Source: Xylaria sp. FL1777
Lineage: Eukaryota > Ascomycota > Sordariomycetes > Xylariales > Xylariaceae
NCBI GenBank assembly: GCA_022578965.1
Contig: MU400554.1
Span: 248,001 to 312,000 of the forward strand
DNA length: 64,000 nucleotides
Direction: 5' to 3'
Shown: piece by piece, positions 49,937 to 61,993 of the stretch
Position numbering within the stretch: the stretch's first letter is position 1
Layout: each line of letters starts with the position of its first letter
Translations under genes and position numbers: made by a program
Notes under the pieces: model-generated
What the model was told of the DNA's origin: nothing
Seen by the model: the letters and a program-made list of their open reading frames with translations, nothing else
Database searches by the model: none

Positions 49937-50559
49937 GACAAGTCAGCTTTGAACACACTCTGAGCTGGCAGGCACTGATTGAACTTGCAAACATGGGATG
50001 CTGGCGGGTGATGATACAGCGAACTGCCATAATGTTTCGTTCCTTTTTTGGCTGCCGAGGCAGATTATTCAACCTCATTATCGCGCAACCATGGACTTCA
50101 ACATCCTGGTATTTTTAAATTTTCGTAGCAATGATTGACACACACTTGCCTACTTGATTCATCTAAACGTATACTTTGCCTATTGCGCATATGTGATAAC
50201 TGTAATAGCTTAAGAGTAGCAAGTATTAAGACATCAAACGATGAGCCCATATATTCGTAACGAATTCATTCATCAGACATATCCTCGAGTATATGACCCT
50301 GATCCCGATAATGCCGCCTTAATCGAGCACGGTGGTACTTTGCAACGCCAATCTGTCAATGGTATACCGCGCCAAACTCCGTGTGAACGAACTTCCCTTG
50401 AGGTCGCGAACCCTCATAACCCATCGCGGTGATTATCTACTGTGAAAGGTTAATTGCATAAACGCCCCGAGTCCCGACTTTTTGAATCGCCTATTTATTT
50501 ATAACACCAGTTCCTCTCTCCGTTTCATGAACACCACCATATAAGACAGTATAGGGCGT
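49937..50559. other. Convergent 3' spacer
   Basis: About 620 bp lie between the stop of ino1 and the stop of the minus-strand membrane-protein gene, so it is a shared terminator region for converging transcripts. A 63-codon ORF at 50241 is not supported. Confidence 0.6.
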
Positions 50560-53500
50560 CTACAGCCACGCCCGTCGGGAGCTAAGCCGCTTGTAACTCT
50601 TTGCATAGCGACCGTCCTCGTCGGGCGTGTCGAGTAGATCAGCCCCGCTGGACATTGCCGTAGGTGCGGCGGCGGCGTTGTCCTTCTCGCTGGCGGCCGT
50701 CGTGCCCTCCTCGAAGAAATAATGATTCGTGCTCGCGGCGTAGCCTACGCGCCACGAGACGCGCATCTCGGTGGCGTTGGGCCCGTGGCCGCAGGAGCCC
50801 GCCAAGGCGCGCGACGACGCAGAGTTGATGGCTAGCGCGAACAGGTTCTGCGGCTCCGTGTAGTCCGTCACGAGGCCCTTGGCTGCCTTGCCGCTGTCTA
50901 CTCCCCCTCTTTCTCCTTCTTCTCCTCGCGCCGCAGCATTTGCGTCGTCGACGAGATTCTCGCTGTCACTTCCGCGAGACGATTGCGCTTGATGGCGGGG
51001 CTTATTGCGCGTGAAGGAGATGGGGAATGGGAGGGCTGCGGAGACGGCAGAAGAATCTTGTTTCTTCTTTTTGAGCAATGGTTTTGCTGCTAAGAAGGAG
51101 GTGAATGTCGTTCCAAAGACGAGGTACAGTAGGCAGAGCACGTTGAGCACGAACACAAGGGCGAGCACCGGGTAGAAGATCACTTGCCAGGCGGCCGTGT
51201 GTGCCGAGGCGTACTGTTGCGTCTGCACCTCTGCCCGGAAAGTCTCGTAAATGCCATTTGGTATTATGTTGTTGTCGTCGACCTCTTCGTAGTGTGTCCA
51301 TTGGGGCTGGAACGTGGTGTTAATAGAACCTGTCACGAGTGTGCTAGTGGCGAGGACTGCGAGGCCCTCCGCCATAGACGGCAGAAGCGGGTCGAGCTCT
51401 GGCTTGCCGATGACCAGGTTCGTTAGTACCCTCGCATTTGACGCGTTGCTGTTCTGTGCTCCGCCTGCGCGCAAGGAAAGATGTTAAGTCGAGATCGCTA
51501 AGTTCAACAACTGCCAACTCATGCGAGACAAGGAGACGAAGGGATCGGGTACGGGAGGTTTGAATACGCACCGTTCAAGTCAATCGCTAGTTGCCATTCA
51601 TTTGCCATGTTCAGCCAATCGCCTGATGGCATCGGCGCTAAGTTCGTGCCCTCTGGACTCACTCGTTCAAAGGCGTTCTGGTCGTTGGGGTCTTCGCAGC
51701 GTGCTTCCATGTGTCCACCTGACGTCCCGGATAAATTGAATGTTGTAGAGCATTTTGGCGTCACCCACGACCGTAGTTCGCAGACCGTGTAGTCTTCTAT
51801 GGCACCCTTGGCGAGGATATACAGCGGATCGGTGAAATTAATCGCGTGGTACGTCACCATATTAAAATCGATGGGATACTGGGGCAATGATTAGCGTAAG
51901 TGTTGTTCAACACAGCGTGTTCGGCTCATTGTCCGTTGAAACTGAAGGTGATAAACCAGTTACATACAAGTTGAAAGGCAGGTGGTCGACGACCGTACTT
52001 CTCACCCCATTTGAATATGTCGTCAACCACGGTACGGTTAAGCCACTCAGTAGGTGAGTTAGGCACATCTTGCTGCCAATCGGCCACTCCGATCCACTGG
52101 TCAGGAAAACCGGTCTGTTCTATGCGCGCGTTCGGCCACTGTGTATACACGAGAGGTTTCAATTCGTCCTCATTCATATTGACACACAGCACATTTATGA
52201 CTGGAGAGACAACACTTGCTCGGATAGAGTATTCTCCAATATCCAATAACTCGCTGGGTTGCAGGATACCGTTGATAGGATCCGTCGCTGCTGCGTACAC
52301 TCCAGCGTGCGGTAAGGCCAGAGTTACGTTATTGACAATTCGCTTGTGAGTATTGAAGTTGGCAGCCACGTCCCCGTTTTCCGTCTCGATCCATGACGAG
52401 TCCATTGTTGTATTGTCATAGAGAATATGCTTTCCGGTAGGCCTGTCGGAGAGTTGACGCATAGTTGAATTTTTGCTCTTGCGTATATCATCCCATTCCG
52501 CCCTGCAACACAACTGTGTCAGTAGATTAAAGGTTGTTAGATTAAATTAACACGTACATAAAGGCGATGAGACTAGTGTATGCTACGGGGTATTAGTAAA
52601 TCTCATCCTGCCATGCCTTTGACGGCAATAACCAACTCACATTGACCAGAAAACAAAATATCCAGACAATTCCAAGGGGCGTAATCTGGATCGATATCAT
52701 TGAGAGGATTCTATTTAGAACGCTAGAGTCAGTAAATTCCGTTTGTGGTAAAAGACTCTTCAGAGTCCCGAAGCTTGTGGGAGCAGCAAGAGCAGGATAT
52801 TCCAGATTGGGAGATTCGTGACTCTGAGACATTCTAAAAACTAACCTGGCAGGTGTCTAATACATAATATGGGTTGGCGTACGACGTCTTCACCAGACCT
52901 TGCATATCACGCATTTCCCATGCTTGATACCACAGTTTCGGGCTGACCACTGCACCATTTGAGTTAGTAATAAGCATCTTGAGGGGGATCTATAGATGCA
53001 GTGGGTGCACGGTTGAAAGTCTTAACATATGGAGCTAGCCTCAAAGAGGAGCTTCTGGGTTCGGGTACGTGACTATGAAAAGAGGATAACGATCCTGAGA
53101 GTTACTTACTAGCATCTGATGCTGTAGTGTAAAATAGAGCGCACACAGTGGCAATCAATGATAATACACCAAGGAACGTACTCGCGGCATATGGAATACC
53201 ACTCCAGTGGGTGAGCAGAGAGCCAGGTTGCTATGAGGGAGCCAGTTAGTCAATAGAGATAATTCAGTATTAAGGACGCCTAAGCAGGTCGTAGTCTGTG
53301 ACTTACAATCACCCAGTTTCGCATTGTCATCTCCGCTAGAGTTATGCCTCGCGAAAGCCTGCTGAGGGCTCTCCTAGTTAAAACCTGACCTAAGACTGCC
53401 ACGAATACCGTGACAAAAGACAGCTCGATAGTCCTAGCGCCGAGGGTGGCGAGTAAAGTTGCGGTCGAGGGTGAAATTTGCCATCCATTTCCAGTTGAAA

Positions 53501-54291
53501 TACTTCTCCCATACCGGGGTTGGAAAATCGAGGCACCAAGCCAGATTCCACTGAACACAGTAGAGTAGAGAGACAAGATGATGAGCGTTGCGTACAACCA
53601 ACTCCAACGCTGAATGTAAACATCTTGTCTAGAATGACATTCCACGTGTGAATTAGCTACTATATAGGTTAGGATTAGAAAGCCATGAGGGAACCTGCTA
53701 GCGGGGGGGCTACATACGATATCGAGGTGAGTTCTCCGCGTCGCCTTCGTCTTCACTCACCAGGGTGGTCGGTGAGAACATTGGATTGTACATGGCCGAC
53801 ATAGGAACAGACTCGGCTCCCGGGTGTGTTGGCATAATGGAAGCACTTCTCATAGCATTGACATTGGAGACTACAAGGATACTCGGCTCTGAACCGCCCT
53901 GTGTTGAGCGCAGGCTAGGCTGTCCCTCAATTTCAGAGGGACTCAAGCTTGAAACAGTTTGCGCCGTGACAGCCGATCTTATGCTTTGGGAGTGAGACAA
54001 GGCTGCCTGTGGTGACGTAGTGTAAGCTGCTGGCTCTCGTGTCGTTGTATGCGGTACTACGTTGAGTGACTGTGGTGAATAAAAGACCGCAGAGCCTCGC
54101 CGTCCTGCGGTAGAGGTCGAGACATCGCTGGGTGATAGGGACTGAACAGCATTGTCCGAGACGGTAGACTCTGCACTGGATCGTGCTGCATCTGGAGATG
54201 TTGATCTTTTGCTGTTGTTTGCGAGGTCGCCTGGTCCCTCGCTTCGCCACGGCGAGAATGTCGACGGTAACAAGAGGTGTGTCGAGTCCAT
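50560..54291 (-). CDS. Fungal-specific multi-span membrane protein of unknown function
   Basis: Nine exons join in frame (minus strand): 54291-53718, 53659-53307, 53230-53110, 52949-52846, 52710-52641, 52582-52558, 52502-51968, 51878-51572, 51464-50560; 997 residues. Residues 1-190 are Ser/Thr/Pro-rich and probably cytosolic. Then come helices WLYATLIILSLYSTVFSGIWLG, a second with ELSFVTVFVAVLGQVL, and a third with FLGVLSLIATVCALFY. A long lumenal or external domain follows, with many Asn-x-Ser/Thr sites and paired Cys (TPKCSTTFNL, CEDPNDQNAF, VNVLCVNMNEDEL). The last helix is VIFYPVLALVFVLNVLCLLYL. The conserved phrases NWVIQPGSLLTHW, ASDAMVSPKL and LVTDYTEPQNLFALAINS match an unnamed family widespread in Pezizomycotina. 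No enzyme motif is visible. The 25-nt sixth exon and the donor of the first intron are the least certain. Confidence 0.82.
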
Positions 54292-56197
54292 TATCTCGTA
54301 CCAGTTCTACAGCAGCTCGACGGTCTGTGCCCCAAAGCCGCTGCTTCTTCAGATCGCAGTAATCTCCAACTCCGTGGTTAGCTGCCTTGAAAATCAGAGA
54401 CGAGTAGGACATAAAACCAGAAGACAGATCAGCAACGCCGGCAAGAAGCAATCTGAATTACGCGGGTCCAGGATGGCCTCGCAACTCGCGCTCACAACCA
54501 ACAAAGCGGTCCATGTAGGGAAGTAGTGTGGCCTGCCACCTCTTGTACAGGTCCGAGGTCCGGTGTTGGTTGTGTTCTCTGTGGTGGAGCTGTGATTGCC
54601 GACTAGGATGGCTTCAAGTGTCGTAGTGGCGCAGATGGTTGGCTGGCTCGACGGGATGCATGTGTATGTACTTGCGTAGGTATCCGGGTCGGTCAGCTAA
54701 CAATCCATATTTCCCATGCTTTCCCACCAGGATCCCTTAATTTATAGCAGTCTACCTACCTATCTCCTACACTATGTGTTTGCCGTCTTGTGTCACAGCA
54801 CCCGGCAGGTGCTTTCGGACGTGACATTGCGGAACCCATCGACTGATCTGTTTGTAAGGGTGGTCCTGGTCTGGAGGAGACATGCAGTATGTACTTGTAG
54901 GTACCTAATCTGCTCTTTGAAGCAGGCTCCGTATATCTATCAGATCGCCTACCTGCTTGTATACTAAATACTACAGGTAGCGAAGATGGTGGTAAGTACC
55001 TACGATATGTGGTGTTATGTGTTTCCAGACATGTTGTTGTACCTACACAACACTACTTTTTTGTAATAGGATAGGATAGGATAGGCGCACCGCCACCCAA
55101 CTCATCACTTATTTATATCACCTACACGGTAGGTAGCCCGCGACCCACTTGCAGTAGCCTTTTGGAGTGGGATTTCCAATAATAACCACCTACAGTGGGC
55201 CTACCTAGGATACTTTACCTTAGGTACACAAACAAAGGTACCTCCTTAAGTCTTAAGTTACTGTTGGGATTCCAAAACAAATCCGTCACATACCATTACC
55301 CCTTCAACTAACTGAGAGGATGCATCATAAGCAACACGTCACAGTCACCCAGGCTTGGAGACGTCTGTAATAGCCATCATGAAGCCGATTACTTGAGTGA
55401 CCAACTCTACCTGTAAGCAGCTTGTAAGATGAGGCACTATCAACCTATACCCCAGCATAGGTACTTATATAGTAAGTACGTACCGGTAGATAGAGATTAC
55501 ATACATCTAGGTAGGTAGTAGACCATAAAGACGGTGTAATTTCTTTTGCTACAATGTTAGGTTACTGTAATCCTCCCTGGGTGCAGTAGTGTGTCCCGAA
55601 CACTTGGAAAACACTTACTGCGTAGATAGGTACTTGTTATAAGGTATGTACTTACTAAGTGGGTTCTCAATTCTACCCAAAGTACCCGCCTTGGCTGCCC
55701 TTGGCTGCCGTACATGTAGAAAGATGCAGGTATTACTGTGTGTACTCCCGCATTGACTAGGTACTTATTTGACAAACGTATTATGGAGTAGATACATCTT
55801 CTTCTACCACTGTCCTGTCTACCAGTACTATGTTCCATCTTATGATTGTCTTACTTATATGGAGTATAGATGAGTTCGGATAGCGCTCGCAGATCGGCTG
55901 CGTGAGGCTGATGGCAGGTAGTATAATTAAAATCCTAGCTATTTCGAATAGCTATCTTATCAATTCCAATATTATACGATACCTACCTAGGTATGCTTAA
56001 GCTTGGCCACTCACGTAGTAGTGTAACTAACCCCGCAAATAGGAGTTGCGAACCACTTGGCATGAAATCGTTAATCCCTATTGCTAGATCCAGGCATTCC
56101 CGATGAGATAGATAATGGACAAGAATTGGCAACACGGCTTTTGACCTTTCATCCCTCAATCCTTCATTAGTCGACTAATAGTTGCCGAATTAGAAAC
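54292..56197. other. Divergent promoter spacer
   Basis: This 1.9 kb separates the start of the membrane-protein gene (minus) from the start of the AKR-RidA gene (plus). It is rich in TAGGTA/TACCTA steps, especially 54.9-55.8 kb, has an AGGATAGGATAGGATAGG run at 55.07 kb and an ACTGCGTA word at 55617. No gene is supported. Confidence 0.6.
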
Positions 56198-57860
56198 ATG
56201 GAGAATATCGCATTACATTCAGTCGCGCCTGAGCGCATTACAATCGGAGGGGATACTTCCATCCCTCGAATAATATCGGGACTATGGCAGCTTGCTGGGG
56301 GGCACAATGAGAAAGTCGACATTGATGCGGCCGCTCACGCAATGGAGCCTCTGGTAGACTTAGGGTTCGACTGTTTTGACATGGCTGATCACTATGGGGA
56401 CGCTGGTAGGACATTACCAGTCGAGTAATACACCCGACGCGCCGCTGACATTAGTTGCGAAGAACTCGTAGTGGGCAAGTTCCACACCACTTCTTCTCGA
56501 CATATGCTCGCCTTCACAAAGTGGTGTCCACCTGAAAATGGGATCAAATCGTTCGAGGCAGCTGAGCAGGCAGTAGATCTCGCACTGCAGAGGATGGGGC
56601 AAAGGCAGATTACTCTAATGCAATGTTGGTATCTCCTATATCCTGACTCTGACAGTGGATGCACGCACATTCTCATTTACCATGTGTAAGCTGATGCGCT
56701 ATGTAGATCATATTTGGGACTATTCTGACGACACCTATTGGCACAATCTTGTGCATCTTCGCACAATGCAAGAGCAGGGAAAGATCAAGCATATTGGGGT
56801 CACAAATGTTGATGCCGCACATCTCGAATTGTTGATCGACACTGGCTTTACGATCGCCACAAATCAAGTCTCTTGTTCCGCACTGGACCAACGTCTTGTG
56901 CGAGGTAGACTAGCGTCGGTATGCGAGAAGCACAAAGTAAGCATACTTGCCTATGGTACTCTCCTCGGGGGTTTTCTTAGCGAAAAATGGCTTAGTCAGC
57001 CCGAGCCCGAAGACATAAATACCTTAAACTGGAGTCTTCGAAAATATCTTCGATTCATCCGTGCTGCTGGCGGTTGGGGACCCTTTCAGTTATTATTACA
57101 GACTTTGTCCATAATCTCTCATGAACACGGTGTCTCTATTGCTGCGGTTGCAATAAGGTATGTCCTTGATATACCAACCGTGAGTGCAGTCATCATTGGC
57201 TGTCGACTGTCGGCAGAGTCGTCTAAGTATGCCGAGATGAACCTGGAGGCGTTTTCATTTAAATTATCCGAAGAAGACCACGCTCTCATACGACAGGCGC
57301 AGCGGGCTCTATTAGATATCCCGGGGGATTGCGGTGATGAGTATAGGAGGTCGCCTTATCTGACAGCAGCCGGGGACCTCTCACATCATCTGGACGATGC
57401 TCAGGACAATGAGCTCAGAGAAGCTATTGCCACAGGAAAAAGGATAGAGTACTCTACAGGCAGTCCATGGGAGCCTATTGCAGGATACTGTAGAGCAGTT
57501 CGTACCGGTAACAGCGTCTACATCTCGGGAACAACGGCGAACAGTCCACGTAGCGTAAGCGTCCCGGTTCTTGGTGGTCCTTCGGCACGAAGCCAGACGG
57601 TTGCCATCTTAGACATCATTAGCCGGGCAGTGAAGGCTCTGGGTGGCACGCTCTCGGATGTTGTGCGCACACGGGTCATTGTTAGGAACGAAGCAGATTG
57701 TGAAGAGGTTAGCAGGGCACACGGATGGATATTCCAGTGTGAGGGCGTCCGGCCCTCTAATACGCTATTTGTAGCCAGCTTGGTCGGATCACAGTATCTT
57801 GTGGAAATCGAGGCAGAAGCCCGCGTTGGATTTAAGGGAGTCCTTCGCCTCTCAACCTGA
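56198..57860 (+). CDS. Aldo/keto reductase fused to a RidA/YjgF-like domain
   Basis: Three exons, 56198-56405, 56463-56624 and 56707-57860, give 507 residues. Both introns restore conserved text: DHYGDAELVVGK at the first and LMQYHIWDYSDD at the second. Residues about 15-345 are an aldo/keto reductase with the full catalytic tetrad visible: Asp and Tyr in MADHYGDAE, Lys in AFTKWCP, His in QYHIWDY. NADPH-binding text is near SAVIIGCRLSAES. Residues about 375-507 are a RidA/YjgF domain (GYCRAVRTGNSVYISGTTA, then ALGGTLSDVVRTRVIV and YLVEIEAEA). In RidA the imine-deaminating Arg lies in a PARS-type motif; here the segment reads RPSNTLF, so that Arg may be displaced. A reductase joined to an imine/enamine hydrolase suggests handling of reactive carbonyl or imine intermediates; the substrate is unknown. 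It is probably cytosolic. Confidence 0.88.
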
Positions 57861-58241
57861 GGATGTCTACGAGCAGAGTTGGTTGGCTGGGAAATCCATA
57901 CGGCACACTTTGTGCCTTCCATTTAATCGCTCTTTACTGGAGGGGAAGCCCGTTAGGCCGTTAGGTACTTGCTAGGTACATTTTGCTTTTGTGAGTTACA
58001 GCTGTTCATCAGCTGGTATGGTGTGGTGGTTAATTAGCAGTTGTCGGCGATACGCGGCTCCACTAGGTAAGCACACGCGCAACCAACGCGTACCTCTAAA
58101 GTACACCGCTGAGATAACATACGTCCTGCAAGGAGAGAAGCGAACATATACCTTCCTCACGAGACCAAGCCAGAATGCCACCTTTATTTAAAGGTATGTA
58201 CGTCATTGCGCCGCCTAGCGACTACTCTAATAATAAAAATT
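57861..58241. other. Short tandem-gene spacer
   Basis: About 380 bp lie between the AKR-RidA stop and the helicase ATG, on the same strand. It holds the terminator of one and promoter of the other. No independent gene is visible. Confidence 0.6.
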
Positions 58242-60450
58242 ATGCTAGGATTTCTGTCAAACCTGTTCCCCGGCCACGAAGGTGCAAGTGCAGAGGTAGA
58301 CAACCCACCTCAGCAATTCGATAGCAAAGCTCTTGTCTCTTGGAAGAACGAGAATGACGAGCCCCGAAGAAAACGAGCCCGTGTTCACGAAGAGTCGCTC
58401 CCTGAACCTGAAGTGATTAGTTTATTGAGCTCAGACGAAGAGGGCGGCAGCCGGGCTGAGCACACAAGCCGAGTACAGAACCAATTACAACACCCTCATG
58501 ACCCAGAGGGCATTCTCAACGTGTATTGTTCGGGAAAGGCCGTACCACTTCAATCTAGGCAAATTGGAGAATACACCGATACTGCACCCATCCTCAATGC
58601 TGGAGAGGACGAGGTTTACAGAGATACAAACCGGGTTGGCATGAGCTTGTATGCGGAACCAGGTCAACAAACACATGTAACTAGCACTGAGCATTCACTC
58701 ACCAATCCAAGCGCTCCTCTCGCTTCAAGAAATCTGGAATCACACCCCATAGGTCTAGGCAGGGATTCCCAAGACCAGGTCCGCATTCCTATAAAAGAAC
58801 CCTCGCTTTGCCCAGAGCAGGCCGAACTAGTTGACATCATCTTGTCTAGGCGGAATGTCTTCTACACCGGCTCAGCAGGCTGTGGCAAATCTACAGTCCT
58901 AAAGGCATTCACAAGGCGCTTACGCGACAGAGGGTTACAAGTCGACATTGTCGCGCCAACAGGTATCTCGGCATTGGGTGTTGGCGGTTCTACAACATTT
59001 GTCTACGCCGGCTGGGGTCTGGCCAGTTTCAAGCAACCACTGGACAAGCTCCGACTGGGAGCACATGGGAAATACACCCGAAAACGATTGAAGGACACAG
59101 ATGTCTTGGTCATTGATGAGATCAGTAGTAAGTCGCCACCGGCAAGATTCAATTCTTGTCCTGACAACTCTCTTCAAAACTTGGTTTCTGTCCGGGCCAT
59201 CTAGCATCATGTCTTAAAAGTATTATTGTTCCTCATAACAAGTACTGACTCCCGATGTTGCAGTGGTGGAGAACTTCCAGTTCGAACGACTCAACGCTGT
59301 CATGCAAGAAGCACGTAGCTCTTACGAGCCCTTTGGTGGTGTGCAGCTTGTGGTCACTGGCGATTTTCATCAGTTGCCTCCGGTGAAGCCCTTCGAGAAT
59401 TGTCTCCAATGCGGCCTAGATCTTATTGCGAATCGGTTAGAAGAGTCATATTCTTGCAAGGTACACGGCACTTTCCACGACGAGGACAAATGGGCATTCA
59501 AGAGCAAGACCTGGGCCTTATGCAATTTTGTCTATTTCCATCTCAAGACAATCCACCGGCAAAACGACGAGACTTTCATCAAGATTCTGCAAAAGTGTCG
59601 AATAGGCCAACCTTTGACCGGTGACGAGACGGATATACTCATAAACCACCCATGTACAATCGGAAATGCAACGAAACTCTATGCGAGGCGGGACGAGGTT
59701 CGTAAACACAACCGACAACGTTTTGACAAACTCATATCAGAAAAGTACACCTTCGTCTGCATGGACGAATTCAACATGAATCCCGACCATCAGCATCTCG
59801 AGAGACATTGTACACGCTTTCCTGATGGAACATTAAGATCACTCAAAGACCATCGTTTTGAGGCAATTGCTGAGTTCAAGAAGGGTATGCTAGTCGTTCT
59901 CCTCATCAATTTAGACCTAAGTCGGAGACTCTGCAATGGAAGTCAGGGCATTATTTGTGGTTATGAAGAATTCGACCCTAAAAAGCTACCAAGGGTAGCT
60001 ACTAAGCAGGAGCCTGCGCCAGAAAACAGTATACACGGCGATTACGCTGAGATGCGAGAGAGATATATCCAGAAGTTCATAGAACGCGAAGACATTCCCA
60101 AAAAATTCTGGCCAGTAGTCAAGTTCCACAACGGTGAAGTTCGAACGATATACGCAGATTGCTCAGTGCACCCTCTGGGGAATAAGGAACCCTTCAGTCT
60201 CTTGAGCAGAACTCAAATACCCTTGGCTCCCGCGTGGGCTATGTCGATTCACAAGAGCCAAAGTCTAACGCTCGATCGCGTCATTGTTGATCTAACTAGG
60301 GCTTGGGAAGAAGGGCAGGTTTACGTTGCTCTATCTAGAGCAACGAGCCTGTCAGGCCTCAAGATCGAAGGAGATCCGAAGGGACTGACTGTCGGCAAAG
60401 GCGGGAACTCCGAGGTGAGAAAATTCCACAGAGATAAATTTGGAATATGA
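58242..60450 (+). CDS. PIF1-like ATP-dependent DNA helicase
   Basis: Two exons, 58242-59127 and 59264-60450, give 690 residues; the intron begins GTAAGT and ends TTGCAG and joins DEIS to MVENFQ. The first 190 residues are acidic and disordered-looking, with a basic patch EPRRKRARVH that could be a nuclear localisation signal. SF1B helicase motifs follow: Walker A YTGSAGCGKST (about 206-216), APTGISAL, Walker B VLVIDEISM, motif III VVTGDFHQLPPV, HRQNDETF, and near the end AWAMSIHKSQSLTLDRV and YVALSRATSLSGL. All key residues look intact. There is no Rep or helitron-like domain upstream, so it is not a recognisable Helitron. Accessory PIF1-like copies are frequent in fungi; the housekeeping PIF1 role in telomere or mtDNA maintenance cannot be assigned to this copy. 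The ATG was chosen because the frame upstream starts with a non-ATG codon. Confidence 0.92.
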
Positions 60451-61510
60451 GTCTAGAAAACCGGGTGCTCTGGACGTATGCTTTTTCCCTCTTTCTGTTA
60501 TACAGGTGTGTCAGCAATGCATGGAGTTACTGGGTAAATCATTTTCGGGTTAGGGATACTTCTAGCTCCACCGGCCGTTCTTGTGGCTCTGGCTGGATCA
60601 GAGCAACCAAAGGATTGTATGGTTGCGAGCTTTTACCTACATAGAACACAGGACACAGGTCTGCATCAACGTGATGAATAGCACAATTGCAATCGATGAT
60701 TTAGCCAATATCCAGTTCTTGTCAGGGGATATAGTCACAATAGACCCCTATAGTGGGGCGAGCTGACCTACCTGTAGCTATTGACCCCCTTTTCCACCTA
60801 CTATGTAATTGCATACGGGCTATCTATTCACTCAAGGACAAAAAGCTTCTAATAATTCTAGCCTTTCTGCCTCGAAATTAGTAGTTTCTAAAACGAGCGT
60901 TACCCAAGGCAAATGTATAAGAGAGTAACGAGAAAATGAAACAAGTTAATCTACATGCATCCGTATTAACCTAAAGTAAGCGTATAAGAAAGTATGGTGA
61001 TAAACTGAAAAGGCATAAAAATATACAACAGCACTTACTTCCTGACTATTGAAAAACAGATTCCCCTTTTTGGTTGCAGTATCTAACACCTTGGTATGTG
61101 TTAGAGGTGTTTGTTTCTAAAGTGAAGTTGGGTCACTAGAGGGTAGCTGCTGGGCCGTAGTTATGGGTAGGGGCTTAATATTATTGATTCCTGAGTCCCC
61201 TTAAGAAGTATTAGAAGGGAAACCGGATTTATATGGAAGATACTAGACTGTCTCCCCACAATTAAGCTGCTTCTACCCTGCTGCGAGCCTACACCTAATG
61301 GTATGCTCAAGGATAATTCTTCTCTAGTGGCTTTTTGACATTGACAGTCTATGGGCGTAGGGGATTTCTCGAACAATTCCGGGGCGGCTCCGAGTACTCT
61401 CAGCGGGGATACAAGAAAATAACCCCATTCTTTTGACATGGGGCAGTTCTAATTGCATGTATCATCATAGATCCTAAAGGAAGTGATGTCAACTGGCAAC
61501 TTAAGTGGTT
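60451..61510. other. AT-rich spacer downstream of the helicase gene
   Basis: About 1 kb is without a supported gene. An inverted pair CTAACACCTTGG..GTGTTAGAGGTG lies near 61.08-61.11 kb, and a minus-strand ORF at 61161-61439 has no recognisable domain. It could be part of a larger decayed insertion that ends in the inverted-repeat element to the right. Confidence 0.5.
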
Positions 61511-61955
61511 AGTTCCTGTTACACGCGCTAAACGCGCTGAACACTACCCAAATGCGTAGTTCAGTGAGACACCCAGATCATCTTACGCTAAACTAAGATG
61601 TATTAAGACTATTTTTTATATTTAGAAGTCAAGCAATTCAGCCCTCGCTTATCTGAGACATATTGGCGGACCCCAGAGGTTTAAGGACCGGTATCATGAT
61701 CTGCTATGGCTGCCAAGGTCCATGCCTCCCTTCCAGACTCCACGGGGCTTGGTGGCTGTCCCTAGCTCTATATATAATTGGTCTGCCCTTCCTAACCTCT
61801 GCAGTCCGCCAACATGTCTCAGATAAGCAACATCTGAATCACTTCACTTCTAAATATAAGAAACAGTCTTTAATAGATCTTATTTTGGTCCAGATGTCTC
61901 AGCGAACTATGCATTTTGATAGCGTATAAGATGTTTAGCGCGTATAATAAGAAGT
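61511..61955. mobile_element. MITE-like element with long imperfect terminal inverted repeats
   Basis: The left arm (about 61511-61683) and the reverse complement of the right arm (about 61793-61955) align along their whole length. Shared blocks in order are ACGCGCTAAAC, ATGC(A/G)TAGTTC, GTGAGAC or CTGAGAC, AAGAT(C/G)TATTAA, TTATATTTAGAAGT, GATTCAG or AATTCAG, GCTTATCTGAGACAT(A/G), TTGGCGGAC and CAGAGGTT. The left arm carries one extra stretch of about 11 bp. The core between the arms is only about 110 bp and encodes nothing, so this is non-autonomous. Arm length suggests a Mutator-like or foldback MITE; no clear target-site duplication was seen, so the superfamily is open. It lies about 40 bp from the last exon of the epoxide-hydrolase-like gene. 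Confidence 0.82.
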
Positions 61956-61993
61956 TCTGGCATCCGAGTGACTATAGAATGGTGACTAACTAC

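Noticed and set aside
58242..60450. Helitron transposon
   Set aside because: Only the PIF1-like helicase is present. No Rep HUH motif is visible upstream, and typical TC..CTRR ends were not found.
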